From positions 248,001-312,000 of the forward strand of contig CASFYV010000021.1 of assembly GCA_949298985.1 (NCBI GenBank): a stretch of 64,000 nt of DNA, given 5' to 3'. The notes beneath the pieces were generated by a model. It was not told the origin of the DNA and did not search any database. It saw nothing but the letters and a program-made list of their open reading frames with translations. How positions within the stretch are numbered: position 1 is the stretch's first letter; every line of letters starts with the position of its first letter. Made by a program: the position numbers and the translations under genes. This DNA is from an uncultured bacterium. Lineage in GTDB: Bacteria > Cyanobacteriota > Vampirovibrionia > Gastranaerophilales > Gastranaerophilaceae. Shown one piece after another: positions 8,707 to 17,000 of the stretch.

Positions 8707-8807
8707 TATAACCTCATTAAAATATCGTTATAATATTATTATAATTTTATGGTTGACAAAAAGACTATAATATCATTATAATAACATTATAATAAGGAGA
8801 TTGCTTT
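8707..8807 (+). promoter_or_regulatory. Promoter and operator of cassette A
   Basis: TTGACA at 8753-8758 and TATAAT at 8777-8782 (18-bp spacer) drive the plus-strand gene; AAGGAG precedes its ATG. ATTATAATA recurs at 11-bp spacing over the -10 box. A near-palindromic TTATAATATTATTATAA lies before the regulator start. These repeats are the probable AbrB-like binding sites. Confidence 0.6.
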
Positions 8808-9023
8808 ATGGAATTGGCAGACTTACCTGTTGAGTTGAGAGAGGCTTTAGAAACATTGGAAGTTCTTGTTTCTACTGCCGGAAATAAGCTTAATGAAGAA
8901 TGGGAGATTAATAATTCTGAGGCTAAAAGAGAATTTAATGCCATGCTTTATGCAATGGATTCTGTTATAAAAGAAGCTAAAAATGTTGTTTTGAAATATC
9001 ATCGTTTTTTAGAAACGGAATGA
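8808..9023 (+). CDS. Small helical acidic protein of cassette A (unknown function)
   Basis: A 71-residue protein, predicted all-helical and acidic, without signal peptide or membrane segment. A strong promoter and AAGGAG ribosome site support expression. Its helix-turn-helix-like layout (ALETLEVLVSTAG, then REFNAMLYAMDSVIKEA) resembles in size and style the small proteins at 9319, 23439, 42420 and 42896, each divergent from a small DNA-binding protein. I do not recognise a family; toxin, anti-repressor or structural roles are all open. Confidence 0.65.
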   Translation: MELADLPVELREALETLEVLVSTAGNKLNEEWEINNSEAKREFNAMLYAMDSVIKEAKNVVLKYHRFLETE

Positions 9024-9031
9024 TTGAGAGA

Positions 9032-9057
9032 GTAGGGTGCAATTTTTTGCATCCTAC
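9032..9057. terminator. GTAG-bounded hairpin between convergent genes
   Basis: GTAGGGTGCAA, a TTTT loop and TTGCATCCTAC form an 11-bp stem with one G-T pair. It overlaps the stop of the regulator at 9054 and lies just after the gene ending at 9023, so it can end transcription from both sides. The sequence is a REP-like unit also found twice at 31858-32001. Confidence 0.65.
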
Positions 9058-9212
9058 AATTCTTCTTGGTAGTTTTCTTTTACATAATTTTTAATTAATG
9101 TAGTTCCTAAATTTCCAGCAGTTCTATTTTGATTTTCTGCTAGTTTTTTAAACTTTTCATAAATATCATTTTCAACTAATAAAACAAATCTTTTTTTACT
9201 ATTTAATGTCAT
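9054..9212 (-). CDS. Ribbon-helix-helix (Arc/CopG-like) regulator of cassette B
   Basis: A 52-residue protein: KKRFVLLVENDIYEKFKKLA followed by NRTAGNLGTTLIKNYV. The short strand plus two helices fit the ribbon-helix-helix fold. It is divergent from the 74-residue gene at 9319 with a 106-bp promoter region, repeating the layout of cassette A but with an unrelated DNA-binding fold. Confidence 0.65.
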   Translation of the reverse strand: MTLNSKKRFVLLVENDIYEKFKKLAENQNRTAGNLGTTLIKNYVKENYQEEL

Positions 9213-9318
9213 AAATTACCAACCTTATTACAATATTATTATAATTTTATACACATATCAATTATAATAAAATTACAATTATGTTATAACTAAATTGTAA
9301 CTAAATGAGGTATAAATT
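9213..9318 (+). promoter_or_regulatory. Operator-rich gap of cassette B
   Basis: The gap holds TTACAAT and ATTGTAA as a 7-bp inverted repeat with a 16-base spacer, plus several TATAAT-like boxes facing both ways. ATGAGG lies before the plus-strand ATG at 9319. It is the likely binding region for the ribbon-helix-helix protein. Confidence 0.45.
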
Positions 9319-9543
9319 ATGAAAGAAAAACTTTTAGATTTTTTTAACGAAATACTCGAAATGACTGCCGAAAATCAAAATTTATTAAGTATCTTAGAAG
9401 GGTATTGTAATAATAATTTAATGGAAAGTTCAGAAATTGGAGAAATTTTAACAATAGTAGAAGTGATAAGAAAAAGACAAAATGAAATTATTAATAAAAT
9501 TGATACTTCTAGTATAGAATTTTATCATCAATTATTAATATAA
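9319..9543 (+). CDS. Small helical protein of cassette B (unknown function)
   Basis: A 74-residue, acidic, helical protein (LLDFFNEILEMTAENQNLLS, then EIGEILTIVEVIRKRQNEI). It has no cysteine cluster, signal peptide or enzyme motif. It is divergently transcribed from a small DNA-binding gene, as are the other members of this size class. Sequence similarity to them is weak, and the relation rests on size, composition and context. Confidence 0.6.
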   Translation: MKEKLLDFFNEILEMTAENQNLLSILEGYCNNNLMESSEIGEILTIVEVIRKRQNEIINKIDTSSIEFYHQLLI

Positions 9544-9626
9544 AAAACATTAAATTTCTTAAATTTAATAGATTCTTTTTTTAATCTGTTTGGAGTAAAA
9601 TTAGAACTGTTCGGAGAAGTTGGAAA

Positions 9627-10943
9627 ATGAGTGAAAAAGTTTTAATTTTAGGTCTTTCAAAAAGCGGAATCTCAGCCGCCAAGTTTGCTTTAAATAAAGG
9701 GTATGAAGTTTATATTACAGAATCAAAATCTTTAGTTGATTTAAAAGAAGAATATCGTTCACAAATTGATAATTTGAAAAAATGCGGAATAAAAATAGAA
9801 TGCGGATATCATAGTGATGAATTTATTTCCAATTCATCTTTTGCGATTACTAGTCCCGGTATTCCTCCTAAATCTGAAATTTTTAGAAGATTAAATAAAA
9901 AAAATATCAAAATAATTTCAGAAGTTGAATTTGCGTATTTAAATACCAATATTCCTTTTATTGTAATTACAGGAACTAATGGTAAAACAACTACTACAGC
10001 ACTTGTTTCACATATTTTGAGTAAAGATTTTTCAGCTCCTGTATGCGGAAATATAGGCGTTCCTCCAACATCTTTAATAGAAGAAAAACATGATTTTTTA
10101 GTTTGTGAAATGAGTTCATATCAGGCTCAAATGACTGAAAAATTTAAGGCTAAAATAGCTTGTTGGACAAATTTTACTCCTGATCATATTGACTGGCATG
10201 AGGGATTAGAAAATTATTTTAATGCAAAAGCAAAAATATTTTTACCGCCACAAGCGCCTAAATATTCAATTTTAAATTATAAAGATGAAAGATTATTAGA
10301 ATTTTCTGAAAAATGTAAAAATGTCATATTTTTTGATAAAGAAGATAATTGTGGAATTGTTAATAATTCTATATTTTACAGAGGAGAAGAAATTATTTCA
10401 TTAAAAGATTGTCCTTTAGTTGGGCATCATAATTATCAAAATATGATGTGTGGAATAATTATTGCTAAAATTTTAGGAATGAAAAATGAAGATATAAGAT
10501 CTCAAATAATGTCTTTTAAAGCTCCTGAACACAGACTTGAAAAAGTTAGAGAAATGAATGGAATTACTTTTTATAATGATTCTAAAGCTACAAATCCTGA
10601 AGCAAGTATCGTAGCAATTGATTCTTTTAATAATCAAGATGTTGCTTTAATACTCGGAGGTAGAGATAAAAATACCGATTTAACTCAAATGTGTAACTCT
10701 ATTAATAAACATATCAAAACAGTTTTATTAATAGGAGAAGCAACAGAAAGATTTGAAGAAAATCTACAAAAAAATGGTTTTAGTAATATAATAAAAGAAC
10801 ATTCGCTTGAGAGTGCTATTGACAAAGCAATTAGCTTAAAGCCAGATGTAGTATTACTTTCTCCGGCTTGTGCAAGTTTTGATATGTTTAACAGCTACGA
10901 ACATAGAGGAGACGTCTTTAAAGAATATGTCTTATCAAAATAA
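9627..10943 (+). CDS. murD: UDP-N-acetylmuramoylalanine-D-glutamate ligase
   Basis: A 438-residue Mur ligase of the cytoplasmic peptidoglycan pathway. The Rossmann-like N-terminus has GLSKSGISAA, the ATP loop is TGTNGKTTTT, the central domain has SSYQAQM and TPDHIDWH, and the C-terminal domain has YNDSKATNPEA and GGRDKN. Length and all domains are normal. It heads a murD-ftsW-murG operon with overlaps of 17 bp at both junctions, a conserved division and cell wall order. Confidence 0.95.
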   Translation: MSEKVLILGLSKSGISAAKFALNKGYEVYITESKSLVDLKEEYRSQIDNLKKCGIKIECGYHSDEFISNSSFAITSPGIPPKSEIFRRLNKKNIKIISEVEFAYLNTNIPFIVITGTNGKTTTTALVSHILSKDFSAPVCGNIGVPPTSLIEEKHDFLVCEMSSYQAQMTEKFKAKIACWTNFTPDHIDWHEGLENYFNAKAKIFLPPQAPKYSILNYKDERLLEFSEKCKNVIFFDKEDNCGIVNNSIFYRGEEIISLKDCPLVGHHNYQNMMCGIIIAKILGMKNEDIRSQIMSFKAPEHRLEKVREMNGITFYNDSKATNPEASIVAIDSFNNQDVALILGGRDKNTDLTQMCNSINKHIKTVLLIGEATERFEENLQKNGFSNIIKEHSLESAIDKAISLKPDVVLLSPACASFDMFNSYEHRGDVFKEYVLSK

Positions 10944-12078
10944 TATAAACAAAACCGATAAATTAAATCCTCAAAATATGCAATCAGATAAACCCTTGAT
11001 GATTGCAGTAATTTTTCTTGTTGTAATCGGTTTAATGTCTATATTTTCAGCAAGTGCTCCTAAATGTATTGAAATGGGTGTTAATCCTGCTAGATTTTTT
11101 GTTCAACAATTGTTTGGTGTTATTGTTGGTTTCATTGGTCTAAAATTTTTATCCAATTTTCATTATAAAAAATTAATGGCTTGGACATTACCTTTTGCAG
11201 GATTTGTTATTTTTATGTTGATACTAGTAAAAGTTGCAGGGGTTACGGTAAATGGAGCACAAAGATGGATTAACATTGGTCCTTTAAGCTTACAGCCTTC
11301 AGAATTTGCAAAACCTGCTGTTGTAATGTTACTTTCTGCTGTTTTTTATAAAAATGCCGATATATTAGATAATAATAAAATTGTTACAGCCTTTATTCCG
11401 ATTTTAATAATGATATTCTTTATTTTTACTCAACCAAATTTAAGTATGGTTTTGCTTCTTTTAGCAACTTCTGTAGCAATTTATCTTTGTGCCGGTGGTT
11501 CTGTACAATTAATTTTAGGAGGAATGAGCCTTATGATACCTTTGCTTTTATTAAAAGGTTTGAAAGGATATCAATCCTCAAGAATTACAACTTGGCTGCA
11601 TCCTGAAGCTGATCCGTTAGGTGCAGGTTATAATATTATTCAATCACTTGTTGCATTTGCTTCTGGCGGGTTCTATGGTGTTGGATATGGAAGCTCTAAG
11701 CAAAAACTCGCTTGGCTTCCGGAAGCTCACACAGACTTTATTTTTGCAGTAATTGGAGAAGAACACGGTTTTATCGGATGTCTATTAATAATTTGTCTTT
11801 TTTGGACAATATTACAAAGAGGTTTTACTATTGCTGCTAAATGTCAGGATATGTACGGAAAGTTATTAGCCTTGGGATTAACGTTTTCTATTTGTTTTCA
11901 AGGATTTTTAAATATGTGGGTTGCAAGCTCTTTTGTTCCTGCAACAGGTGTTCCTATGCCATTTATAAGTTATGGTGGTTCTTCTATTATGGTTTCTTTA
12001 TGGATGATAGGAATTTTATTAAATATATCAAAAGATAATGTAAAAAAGGTTAGGTTTGGAAATGACAGAAAATTCTAA
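10927..12078 (+). CDS. ftsW: Lipid II polymerase / division protein FtsW
   Basis: A 383-residue SEDS glycosyltransferase with about ten membrane segments. Signatures include RWINIGPLSLQPSEFAKPA, the extracellular loop TDFIFAVIGEEHGF and the final VPMPFISYGGSS. It polymerises lipid II at the septum together with a class B PBP. The start at 10927 overlaps murD by 17 bp; an internal ATG at 10978 is possible because the first ~17 residues are polar. It could be RodA by sequence alone, but the murD/murG context favours FtsW. Confidence 0.9.
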   Translation: MSYQNNINKTDKLNPQNMQSDKPLMIAVIFLVVIGLMSIFSASAPKCIEMGVNPARFFVQQLFGVIVGFIGLKFLSNFHYKKLMAWTLPFAGFVIFMLILVKVAGVTVNGAQRWINIGPLSLQPSEFAKPAVVMLLSAVFYKNADILDNNKIVTAFIPILIMIFFIFTQPNLSMVLLLLATSVAIYLCAGGSVQLILGGMSLMIPLLLLKGLKGYQSSRITTWLHPEADPLGAGYNIIQSLVAFASGGFYGVGYGSSKQKLAWLPEAHTDFIFAVIGEEHGFIGCLLIICLFWTILQRGFTIAAKCQDMYGKLLALGLTFSICFQGFLNMWVASSFVPATGVPMPFISYGGSSIMVSLWMIGILLNISKDNVKKVRFGNDRKF

Positions 12079-13165
12079 TAATGTATATTTTATAACCGGT
12101 GGCGGTACCGGAGGACATATTTACCCTGCTTTAGCAGTTGCGGATGCTCTAAAAGATGCAAAAGTATATTATGTTGGGAACAAACGTAATATGGAACACG
12201 AACTTGCTACTAAAAAAGGTTATAAATTCTTACACGTTAGTATTTCCGGAATGCCTAGAAAACTTAACCCTAAATTCTTTATTTGGGGTATTAAACTTAT
12301 TAAGTCAATTATTCGATCTATAAGATACATAAAAAAATACAAACCAAAAGCTGTTTTTGCTACAGGTGGGTATGTTTCAGCTCCAATGATTTTTGCTTGT
12401 ATCATTACAAAAACCCCTTATATGATGCACGATTGTGATGCTATGCCGGGACTTGTTTCCAGAAAACTCTCTAAAAGAGCTAGATATGTTTCTCTAGCAT
12501 TTGAAAAAGCAAAAAAATTCATTCCAAACAAAAAAGCTATTATCACTGGGAATCCTATCAGAGAAGGCTTTTCAACTATTTCCAAATCTCAAGCAAAATC
12601 TGATATGGGATTTTCTAACACTTTAACTTTATGCATAATGGGTGGTTCTCAAGGTGCAAAAGCTATTAATAATACAACTCTTGAACTTATTAAAGAGTTC
12701 TCTCAAGAATTAAAATTACAAATAATTTTCCAGACCGGAAAGAAAAACTATGATTATGTAATTGAAAATATTCAAAAAATTTATCCAACCTTTGAACAAA
12801 ATAAAAATTTAATTATAAAACCTTATTTCGAAGATATGATTACTGTGCTAAAAGCAAGTGATATCGTTATTTCAAGAGCAGGCTCATTAAGTTTATCTGA
12901 AATCTGTGCCTCAGAAGTTGCCCCTATTTTAATTCCTTATCCTTATGCAGCTGCTAATCATCAAAGAGCTAACGCTAAATATTTACTTGAAATGGGTGCT
13001 TGCATTTATCTTGAAGAAAAAGATTTAGATCCGAATAAATTAAGAGAAATTATTGTTCAGTTAGTAGAAAACCCTGTAAAAATCAACTACTTAAAACAAA
13101 ATTCATCTCATTTAGCTAAATTTAATGCTACAGAAAAAATTGTTGAATTATTAAAATCTTTATAG
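12062..13165 (+). CDS. murG: UDP-GlcNAc:lipid I N-acetylglucosaminyltransferase
   Basis: A 367-residue GT28 enzyme that makes lipid II at the inner membrane face. It shows the N-terminal glycine loop TGGGTGGHIYPALA, ATGGYVSAP, GNPIREGF, MGGSQGAKAIN and the donor site SRAGSLSLSEI. ATG 12062 lies inside the ftsW end and matches the family start better than a TTG two codons earlier. It is the last gene of the operon; 138 bp separate it from the export genes. Confidence 0.95.
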   Translation: MTENSNNVYFITGGGTGGHIYPALAVADALKDAKVYYVGNKRNMEHELATKKGYKFLHVSISGMPRKLNPKFFIWGIKLIKSIIRSIRYIKKYKPKAVFATGGYVSAPMIFACIITKTPYMMHDCDAMPGLVSRKLSKRARYVSLAFEKAKKFIPNKKAIITGNPIREGFSTISKSQAKSDMGFSNTLTLCIMGGSQGAKAINNTTLELIKEFSQELKLQIIFQTGKKNYDYVIENIQKIYPTFEQNKNLIIKPYFEDMITVLKASDIVISRAGSLSLSEICASEVAPILIPYPYAAANHQRANAKYLLEMGACIYLEEKDLDPNKLREIIVQLVENPVKINYLKQNSSHLAKFNATEKIVELLKSL

Positions 13166-13303
13166 CGAAAATCCTATAAACAGTTGATGCTTTTTATCTA
13201 AACTTCTTTTACTATAGTTATGGATTATAGTAGGGACGGAGGTAAGTTTTAAACTCGTTTTAAAAACTAAAATGAGTTATTATCTCTTCAAAAAGGATTA
13301 GGT

Positions 13304-14407
13304 ATGGTAAGTTCTATATTCTTTGATGATTTATATAAACAATTTGCTTGGTACGATTCTGTTTTCACTCCTGTAGTAAAAAATTGTAGCAGCGAATTCT
13401 TTTTCGATGGTTTTGAATATAAACTTGCTTCAATAAGTACAAATATGAATGTACTTTCCCAAAACGAAACTTTTTTTGTAACAAAAGTAAAAATAAATTC
13501 TAAAAATGATGTTTATATAAGAATTTCTCAAGAAGCTATTAACGTAATACTTGATAAAGTTTTAGGAAAAAATAATAGAAGATTTGATTTAACAGAGGTT
13601 TCTGATCTAGAAGCCAGAATTATTACATCATTTAATGATTTCTTATATGAATCTTTAGCAAGTAATTTCACAATAGAACCACATAAGAGATACAATGAAA
13701 TATTGCATTTGACTTATTTTGTAAAAAGTGAAATTTCAGAAACTGCAGCTAAATTCATAATTTCAGTCCCAAAAGAAATCCTTGCTCCGAAAGATATTGA
13801 AAGACGAGTAAGATTTAATGACAAAGATTTTTCAACAAGTTTAGTTGAAGTTAATTTACTATTAGGAACAACAACATTTCCGGTTGCAGATATTAAAAAA
13901 CTAGATGTTGGAGATATTGTAGTATTTGAAAACAGTAATTCTTCAGAAATGACACTTATTTGCGATAATATAGTTCAAAAATTTAAAATTAAACCAAATA
14001 TAAAAATTGTAGAGCCTTATGATATGGGCGGAGGGAATGGAATGAACGATAACACAAATACTAATTTATGGGATAGTATACAAGTTGATATGGCAGCAGA
14101 GTTTGATAAAGTCAAAGTTACTTTAGGAGAACTCAAGAGTATCGAAGAAGGTTTAATTGTCGATTTATGTTCAGTTTACGACAACAGAGTTTCTCTAAAA
14201 GTAGGCGGAAAAACAGTTGCTTCTGGAGAATTAGTAATTATCAACGATAGATTTGGTGTAAGAATTGGTAAAGTTAATGATTCTCAAACATCATCTCCTA
14301 TGGAAAATAATTCTATAGAAGAAGTTGAAAATCATCAAGAATCTTCTGAACAAAATGTTGATGATTTTGATTACAGTGATTTTGAAGTAGAAAATCAAGA
14401 AGCTTGA
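13304..14407 (+). CDS. FliM/FliN-like motor switch protein with two SpoA domains
   Basis: A 367-residue protein preceded by AAAAAGGATTAGGT. Residues ~40-150 look like the CheC/FliM middle domain. Residues ~165-245 (VEVNLLLGTTTFPVADIKKL, DVGDIVVF) and ~258-330 (KVKVTLGELKSIEEGLIVDL, RVSLKVGGKTVASGELV) each match a SpoA domain. The final ~30 residues are acidic. Flagellar FliM and FliN usually carry one SpoA each, while type III secretion SctQ carries two, so this is an unusual combined form. It opens the export gene operon and probably forms the cytoplasmic ring. Confidence 0.7.
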   Translation: MVSSIFFDDLYKQFAWYDSVFTPVVKNCSSEFFFDGFEYKLASISTNMNVLSQNETFFVTKVKINSKNDVYIRISQEAINVILDKVLGKNNRRFDLTEVSDLEARIITSFNDFLYESLASNFTIEPHKRYNEILHLTYFVKSEISETAAKFIISVPKEILAPKDIERRVRFNDKDFSTSLVEVNLLLGTTTFPVADIKKLDVGDIVVFENSNSSEMTLICDNIVQKFKIKPNIKIVEPYDMGGGNGMNDNTNTNLWDSIQVDMAAEFDKVKVTLGELKSIEEGLIVDLCSVYDNRVSLKVGGKTVASGELVIINDRFGVRIGKVNDSQTSSPMENNSIEEVENHQESSEQNVDDFDYSDFEVENQEA

Positions 14408-14454
14408 TTTTTAAATAAAATTTATTAAAAACAAACAAAAATGAGGGTATAAAA

Positions 14455-14901
14455 ATGGGATATTTAGCAAATTTTTTAGTTTATACATTTGCAATGGTAG
14501 GAGTTATTGTTGCAGCCCTTCTTATATTTAAAAATTCAACCTCAATCGGAGGAGGGAAAAAATCAAAATACCTTAAAGTTATCGACTCAATGTCATTGGC
14601 TCCAAGAAAAACTTTATATATTGTATCTACAGGTTCTGAAAAATTTTTATTAGCAGCAGATGTTGATAAAACAACATTAATTTCTAAACTCGACAATATA
14701 CAAGTTTTAGACAATGATAAAACTTTTAAAGAAACTTTAGATAGTTTACCAAATGTCAAAGAAATAAACATAAATAATATTCCTAAACCAAGTTTTATGG
14801 ACAAGTCAAATATTACTAATTTAGGAATTAAATCAAGTATGTTACATCCTGATGTACGTACAAAATCAGTAATAAAAAGTTTAGCAGAAAGAATAAAATA
14901 A
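14455..14901 (+). CDS. fliO: FliO-like export apparatus assembly protein
   Basis: 148 residues: one N-terminal membrane helix (FLVYTFAMVGVIVAALLIF), then a small basic-to-beta domain with LKVIDSMSLAPRKTLYIV and FLLAADVDKTTLISKL, the usual FliO pattern. FliO helps assemble FliP in flagellar systems and is not part of virulence type III systems, which supports a flagellar origin. It is followed 13 bp later by fliP. Confidence 0.75.
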   Translation: MGYLANFLVYTFAMVGVIVAALLIFKNSTSIGGGKKSKYLKVIDSMSLAPRKTLYIVSTGSEKFLLAADVDKTTLISKLDNIQVLDNDKTFKETLDSLPNVKEININNIPKPSFMDKSNITNLGIKSSMLHPDVRTKSVIKSLAERIK

Positions 14902-14914
14902 ATAGGTAATAATT

Positions 14915-15553
14915 ATGGACTCAGTAATAAAGGATATGAATCCCGTTTTACAAATGCTTACGGTAATGTCATTATTTTCACTATTACCGTTTGTATTTTG
15001 TTGTATGACATGTTTTTTGAGATTTACAATAGTTTTTTCTCTTTTGAAAACTGCAATGGGTGTTCAAGTTCCACCGGCAATCGTAACAATCGGCCTATGT
15101 ATGATTTTAACATTCTATACAATGGGCGGAGTATTCCAACAAATGTACGAAAGAGGTTCTATTCCTTATCAGAAAAATCAAAATCTTATTATGGCTATTG
15201 ATGAAGGTTCTAAACCTTTAAAAGAGTTTATGATGAAACAGACTAGAGAAACGGATTTGGCATTTTTTATAGAACTTAAACATAAAACGCCGCCAAAATC
15301 TCCTGAAGATATTACTATTTGGGAAGTTGCTCCTGCATATATTTTAAGTGAACTTAAAACTGCTTTTGAAATCGGGTTTGTGGTTTTTGTTCCTTTTATT
15401 GTACTTGATTTAGTTGTAGCTAATATTCTACTTGCTTTAGGGATGTTTATGTTATCACCTACAATTATTTCATTACCTTTTAAATTGCTTATATTTATTG
15501 CAGTAGATGGATGGGCTTTGATTGTTCAAGGTTTGGTCCAAAGTTATAATTAA
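14915..15553 (+). CDS. fliP: Flagellar-type export gate protein FliP
   Basis: 212 residues with four membrane segments and family motifs MSLFSLLPFVFCCMTCFLRF, MGVQVPPAIVTIGLCMILTF and the C-terminal GMFMLSPTIISLPFKLLIF. Flagellar FliP is usually about 245 residues with a cleaved signal peptide; this shorter form resembles the SctR length. It forms the inner-membrane gate with FliQ and FliR. The next gene is not fliQ but an ORF6N gene 16 bp downstream. Confidence 0.9.
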   Translation: MDSVIKDMNPVLQMLTVMSLFSLLPFVFCCMTCFLRFTIVFSLLKTAMGVQVPPAIVTIGLCMILTFYTMGGVFQQMYERGSIPYQKNQNLIMAIDEGSKPLKEFMMKQTRETDLAFFIELKHKTPPKSPEDITIWEVAPAYILSELKTAFEIGFVVFVPFIVLDLVVANILLALGMFMLSPTIISLPFKLLIFIAVDGWALIVQGLVQSYN

Positions 15554-15569
15554 ATTTAGGATTTCTTAA

Positions 15570-16088
15570 ATGAATGACATTTTATTAGTAAAAAATTTAA
15601 TATATGAAATTCGTGGTTATAAAGTTATGCTTGACAGTGATTTAGCGAGTTTATATGAAGTTCCTACGAAAAGACTAAATGAAAAAGTGAAAAGAAATAT
15701 TTTACGCTTTCCTTCAAATTTTATGTTTAGGTTATCAAAAGAAGAATGGCTAAATTTAAGGTCGCAAATTGCGACCTTAAAAAAAGATATAAGAAAATAT
15801 CCACCTTATGTTTTTACAGAACAAGGTGTTGCAATGCTATCTTCTGTTTTGAATAGTGAAAAAGCTATTCAAATAAATATTCAAATAATGAATACTTTTG
15901 TTCAAATGCGACAGTGGGCGATAGAAAACAAAGATTTATCAAGACGCTTAAATGAACTGGAAAATTATTTTATAGAACATTGTAAAGATTATAAATCTGA
16001 TATCAAGGAAATTTATGAAGCAATAGATTTGCTTATGGACAGAACAAAGCCAACACAGATTGGATTTGTCAAACAAAATAAGGATTAA
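15570..16088 (+). CDS. ORF6N-domain protein inserted between fliP and fliQ
   Basis: A 172-residue protein with the ORF6N domain in the first ~100 residues: YEIRGYKVMLDSDLASLYEV, NLRSQIATL and PPYVFTEQGVAMLSSVL. The C-terminal half is helical, probably a coiled coil. The family is found mainly in phages and mobile elements as DNA-binding or antirepressor-like proteins. It sits 16 bp after fliP and 4 bp before fliQ on the same strand, so it is cotranscribed with the export genes. It carries a 27-bp perfect palindrome. No integrase or boundary repeat is visible around it. Confidence 0.85.
   Translation: MNDILLVKNLIYEIRGYKVMLDSDLASLYEVPTKRLNEKVKRNILRFPSNFMFRLSKEEWLNLRSQIATLKKDIRKYPPYVFTEQGVAMLSSVLNSEKAIQINIQIMNTFVQMRQWAIENKDLSRRLNELENYFIEHCKDYKSDIKEIYEAIDLLMDRTKPTQIGFVKQNKD
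15755..15781. repeat. 27-bp perfect palindrome within the ORF6N gene
   Basis: Arms of 13 bases (TTTAAGGTCGCAA and TTGCGACCTTAAA) surround a single central A. It encodes the NLRSQIATLK segment, so it is under both coding and palindromic constraint. As RNA it would form a strong hairpin between fliP and fliQ. Confidence 0.85.
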
Positions 16089-16092
16089 AATT

Positions 16093-16581
16093 ATGGAAAT
16101 GCTAACAGAATATTTATCAAAAGGTTTTATGGTAATGCTTGCGATATCTATGCCTTGCGTTCTAACAGCAGCTGCTATTGGTTTAGTAGTTGGTATTATT
16201 CAAGCTGTTACCCAAGTTCAAGAACAAACTATTGCTGCAGCTCCTAAAATTTTTGCGGTATTTTTAGTAATTATAATCGGTGGTATGGGATTCATTAAAT
16301 TACTTACCAATTTATTTCAAGAAGGAATGGCATTAGCTTTTAATGCAGTACCCAAAGCAGATAACTTTGTATTACCGGCAGATTATTATAAATACACAAC
16401 TCCTTTTGAAGGTGAAATGAAAGATTCTTTCAAATCTCAACCAAATTTAAATGAATTAATGAAAAATCCGGGAAAAGTCCCTTTTATTGATAAATCTCAA
16501 AAAATTAAATATGATCCTTCTCCAAGAACTCCTATGCCTAAAGGTAACCTTGTAGAAATTAATAAAATGTTAGGAAGATAG
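16093..16581 (+). CDS. fliQ: Export gate protein FliQ with C-terminal extension
   Basis: Residues 1-90 are a normal FliQ: two membrane helices with AISMPCVLTAAAIGLVVGIIQAVTQVQEQT and a second helix near residue 60. FliQ is usually about 89 residues; this one has ~70 more, polar and proline/lysine-rich (TTPFEGEMKDSF, SPRTPMPKGN), without known domain. ATG 16093 is used because it begins at the standard family start; the longer frame overlaps the ORF6N stop. Confidence 0.85.
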   Translation: MEMLTEYLSKGFMVMLAISMPCVLTAAAIGLVVGIIQAVTQVQEQTIAAAPKIFAVFLVIIIGGMGFIKLLTNLFQEGMALAFNAVPKADNFVLPADYYKYTTPFEGEMKDSFKSQPNLNELMKNPGKVPFIDKSQKIKYDPSPRTPMPKGNLVEINKMLGR

Positions 16582-16595
16582 GTTAATTTACAATA

Positions 16596-17000
16596 ATGAT
16601 TAAAAATTTGATAAAATATAGTTTTATAATCTTTTATTTAATTTATTTAAACTTAGCTTCATTTGCTTTTGAAGACTATATAATCATTAATGATGATAAA
16701 TTAACAGATATAAGTATTGAACACAATGATATTATTAATGTTTTTCCAATTATTACTATAATGAATGAAAAAAATACTTTGTACGTACAACCTTTAAAAG
16801 TTGGAAATACCAGATTTTGCGTTCTTAAAGGAAATAAAAATAAAATTATGTTTAATGTTAGTGTGAAAGAAGATGAAACAATTATTCAAGATGTTGAAGG
16901 ATTTGAGATTTTAAAAGTTGACGTTCCTACAGATAATTTTGAATTTGAATTAGATTTACCACCTAAAATAAATTCAGGAGAAAAAACATGGATCAATTAA
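16596..17000 (+). CDS. Secreted protein resembling a pilus-assembly N-terminal domain
   Basis: A 134-residue protein with a signal peptide (FIIFYLIYLNLASFAFE). It then has a beta domain, IINVFPIITIMNEKNTLYVQPLKVGNTRF, which resembles the T2SS/T3SS pilus N-terminal domain of CpaC/RcpA secretins. No secretin barrel is present. It overlaps fliR by 13 bp, so it is made with the export gate. Its role is unknown; an accessory periplasmic part of the export machine is a guess. Confidence 0.6.
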   Translation: MIKNLIKYSFIIFYLIYLNLASFAFEDYIIINDDKLTDISIEHNDIINVFPIITIMNEKNTLYVQPLKVGNTRFCVLKGNKNKIMFNVSVKEDETIIQDVEGFEILKVDVPTDNFEFELDLPPKINSGEKTWIN

